Source: Flavobacterium sp. Sd200 (GTDB lineage: Bacteria > Bacteroidota > Bacteroidia > Flavobacteriales > Flavobacteriaceae). Taken from it: 64,000 nt of DNA. The DNA is taken from the NCBI RefSeq assembly GCF_009826935.1, contig NZ_WUMN01000001.1, positions 496,001 through 560,000 on the forward strand, given 5' to 3'. Positions 62,793 through 64,000 of the stretch are shown one piece after another (positions within the stretch are counted from its first letter, which is position 1; each line of letters opens with the position of its first letter). The translations under genes and the position numbers were made by a program. Below the pieces are notes generated by a model, which did not search any database, was not told where the DNA came from, and worked only from the letters and a program-made list of their open reading frames with translations.

Positions 62793-63794
62793 ATGAGAGT
62801 TAGTTTTAGTTTAAATATTTATATTTGGGTTTTGTTAGTTTATGGCAGTGTTTTTTCTCAAAAAACACTGCACATAAACGAAACCATAGTACACGATCCT
62901 GTAATGATAGAGCAGGACGGAACATACTATTTGTTTTGTACCGGTAAAGGCATTTCGATGTTCTCGTCTAAAGACATGAACAACTGGACAAAACTGAACC
63001 AGGTTTTTGAAACCGCACCACAGTGGGTAGAAAAGGTAGTGCCAAAGTTTGATAACCACATTTGGGCTCCCGATGTTTCATTCCATAATGGGCAATACTA
63101 CTTGTATTATTCAGTGTCTGCATTTGCAAAAAACACATCGGCTATTGGTGTTGCTACCAATAAAACGCTTAATCCTGCCGATAAAAATTATAAGTGGATA
63201 GATCATGGCATTGTTATAGAATCGGTTCCTAACAGAGATCTTTGGAATGCCATAGACCCAAACCTTATTTTTGATGAGAACAATACACCTTGGCTTGCTT
63301 TTGGTTCTTTTTGGAACGGGCTTAAAATGGTAAAGCTTAACGCCGATCTGAAAACCATAGCACAGCCACAGGAATGGCATACCATTGCACGACGCGAGCG
63401 CAGTTTTAAACTGGAAGATAAAGACCCGGGTGATGCTGCTCTGGAAGCGCCTTTCGTATTTAAAAAAGACGGCTACTATTATCTTTTCTTATCATGGGAT
63501 TACTGCTGCCGTGGCGAGAACAGTACTTATAAAGTAGTGGTGGGAAGGAGTAAAACAGTACAGGGACCTTATGTTGATGCCACAGGCAAACCTTTGTTTG
63601 AAGGCGGCGGCACATTGGTTATCGAGGGCAATAAAAACTGGGCTGGGGTAGGGCATAACAGTACCTACACTTTTAAAGGCAAAGATTATTTGGTTTTTCA
63701 TGCCTACGATATGGCGCAGCGCGGAGTTCCTAAGCTTAAGATAAAAGAGATTAAGTGGGAAAACGGCTGGCCAAAAGTGGAGCCTATGAACTAA
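62793..63794 (+). CDS. GH43 arabinanase-type enzyme, exported
   Basis: This 333-residue protein has a signal peptide ending near residue 23 (VFSQ) and a single GH43 domain. The general base is Asp35 (VHDPVMIEQDG), the modulator is in AIDPNLIFDE and the acid Glu in LEAPFVFKKDGYYYLFLSW; CCRG after this block is typical of arabinan endo-1,5-alpha-L-arabinosidases. It has no lipobox, so it is probably periplasmic and acts on imported oligomers. It is tightly linked to the preceding GH43 gene. Confidence 0.88.
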   Translation: MRVSFSLNIYIWVLLVYGSVFSQKTLHINETIVHDPVMIEQDGTYYLFCTGKGISMFSSKDMNNWTKLNQVFETAPQWVEKVVPKFDNHIWAPDVSFHNGQYYLYYSVSAFAKNTSAIGVATNKTLNPADKNYKWIDHGIVIESVPNRDLWNAIDPNLIFDENNTPWLAFGSFWNGLKMVKLNADLKTIAQPQEWHTIARRERSFKLEDKDPGDAALEAPFVFKKDGYYYLFLSWDYCCRGENSTYKVVVGRSKTVQGPYVDATGKPLFEGGGTLVIEGNKNWAGVGHNSTYTFKGKDYLVFHAYDMAQRGVPKLKIKEIKWENGWPKVEPMN

Positions 63795-63920
63795 ACCTGA
63801 TCGATGGATAAAAATTTACATAAATAACGAACAAAAAAGCATTCCGGCCTGTACAGCTTCTTCTTTAAAAGGATTTGTATTGAGGCTGGAATTTTGATTA
63901 TAAACACTAATTACCCAATA

Positions 63921-64000
63921 ATGAAAAAACATTTAATTAAAACAGCTGCTCTTACGGCTTTTGCATTAACAGGCTCAATGCTTTGTAATGCACAATCTGC
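63921..64000 (+). CDS. Start of another exported protein, cut by the window edge
   Basis: Only 26 codons are visible. They encode a signal peptide (MKKHLIKTAALTAFALTGS then MLCNAQ). The 126-bp gap before it holds nothing recognisable. By position it is probably the next enzyme of the arabinan locus, but its family cannot be told. Confidence 0.6.
   Translation, partial: MKKHLIKTAALTAFALTGSMLCNAQS

Noticed and set aside
1..64000. tRNA, rRNA, CRISPR arrays, insertion sequences, phage genes and riboswitches
   Set aside because: I looked in the intergenic regions and found no cloverleaf, repeat-spacer array, transposase or known aptamer; covariance-model searches could not be run.

Overview
The window is AT-rich and reads as chromosome of a member of the Bacteroidota, most likely Flavobacteriaceae and close to Flavobacterium. 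Evidence seen in the sequence: a type IX secretion C-terminal sorting domain, a SusC/SusD pair, the omega subunit and BamD forms typical of Bacteroidota, flavobacterial families such as DUF4835 and DUF4294, and many promoters of the TTTG / TAnnTTTG type. No rRNA, tRNA, CRISPR array, insertion sequence or phage gene was seen.

Bases 1-13400 are mostly housekeeping genes: a truncated ABC exporter, an amino-acid dehydrogenase, nusB-DUF1573-yajC, a 5'-nucleotidase split over two genes, dapA, ferritin, then bamD-rpoZ-coaBC-DUF4835 and recN. Bases 13447-22200 hold fabV, a 1867-residue secreted adhesin-like protein, a glycosyltransferase and coaE. An RprX/RprY-like two-component pair follows (22268-24517). 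A leftward group (24656-29335) carries an acyl-ACP thioesterase, miaA, an ion channel, an exonuclease/GIY-YIG fusion and a YggS-type PLP protein. Next come a TIGR01777 epimerase, grpE-dnaJ, a NatAB-type ABC exporter, an NtrC-type regulator without a DNA-binding domain, a degenerate DEAD-box-like protein with a DUF2007 partner, an acetyltransferase and a lipase-like hydrolase.

From 38747 the window turns to pectin sugars. A LacI regulator faces the leftward operon uxaC-kdgK-exuT-uxaB-uxaA, which takes galacturonate to 2-keto-3-deoxy-6-phosphogluconate; a perfect 20-bp palindrome lies upstream of uxaC. An HSL-family esterase, an unknown exported protein and a catalase gene broken by one in-frame TAG follow, then an M42 peptidase and a DUF4294 protein.

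The right end (52630-64000) is an arabinan utilisation locus: a Nudix-fold regulator of the AraR/NrtR type with a degraded Nudix box, SusC, SusD, a GH51 arabinofuranosidase, three GH43 enzymes and the start of another exported protein. Its most striking feature is a promoter-operator module present twice, in register, 4909 bp apart: once before susC and once before the GH51 gene. The transport pair and the enzymes are thus probably two separate units under one regulator. The window links RG-I side-chain (arabinan) breakdown with galacturonate catabolism; the final KDPG aldolase and the arabinose catabolic genes are not in it.
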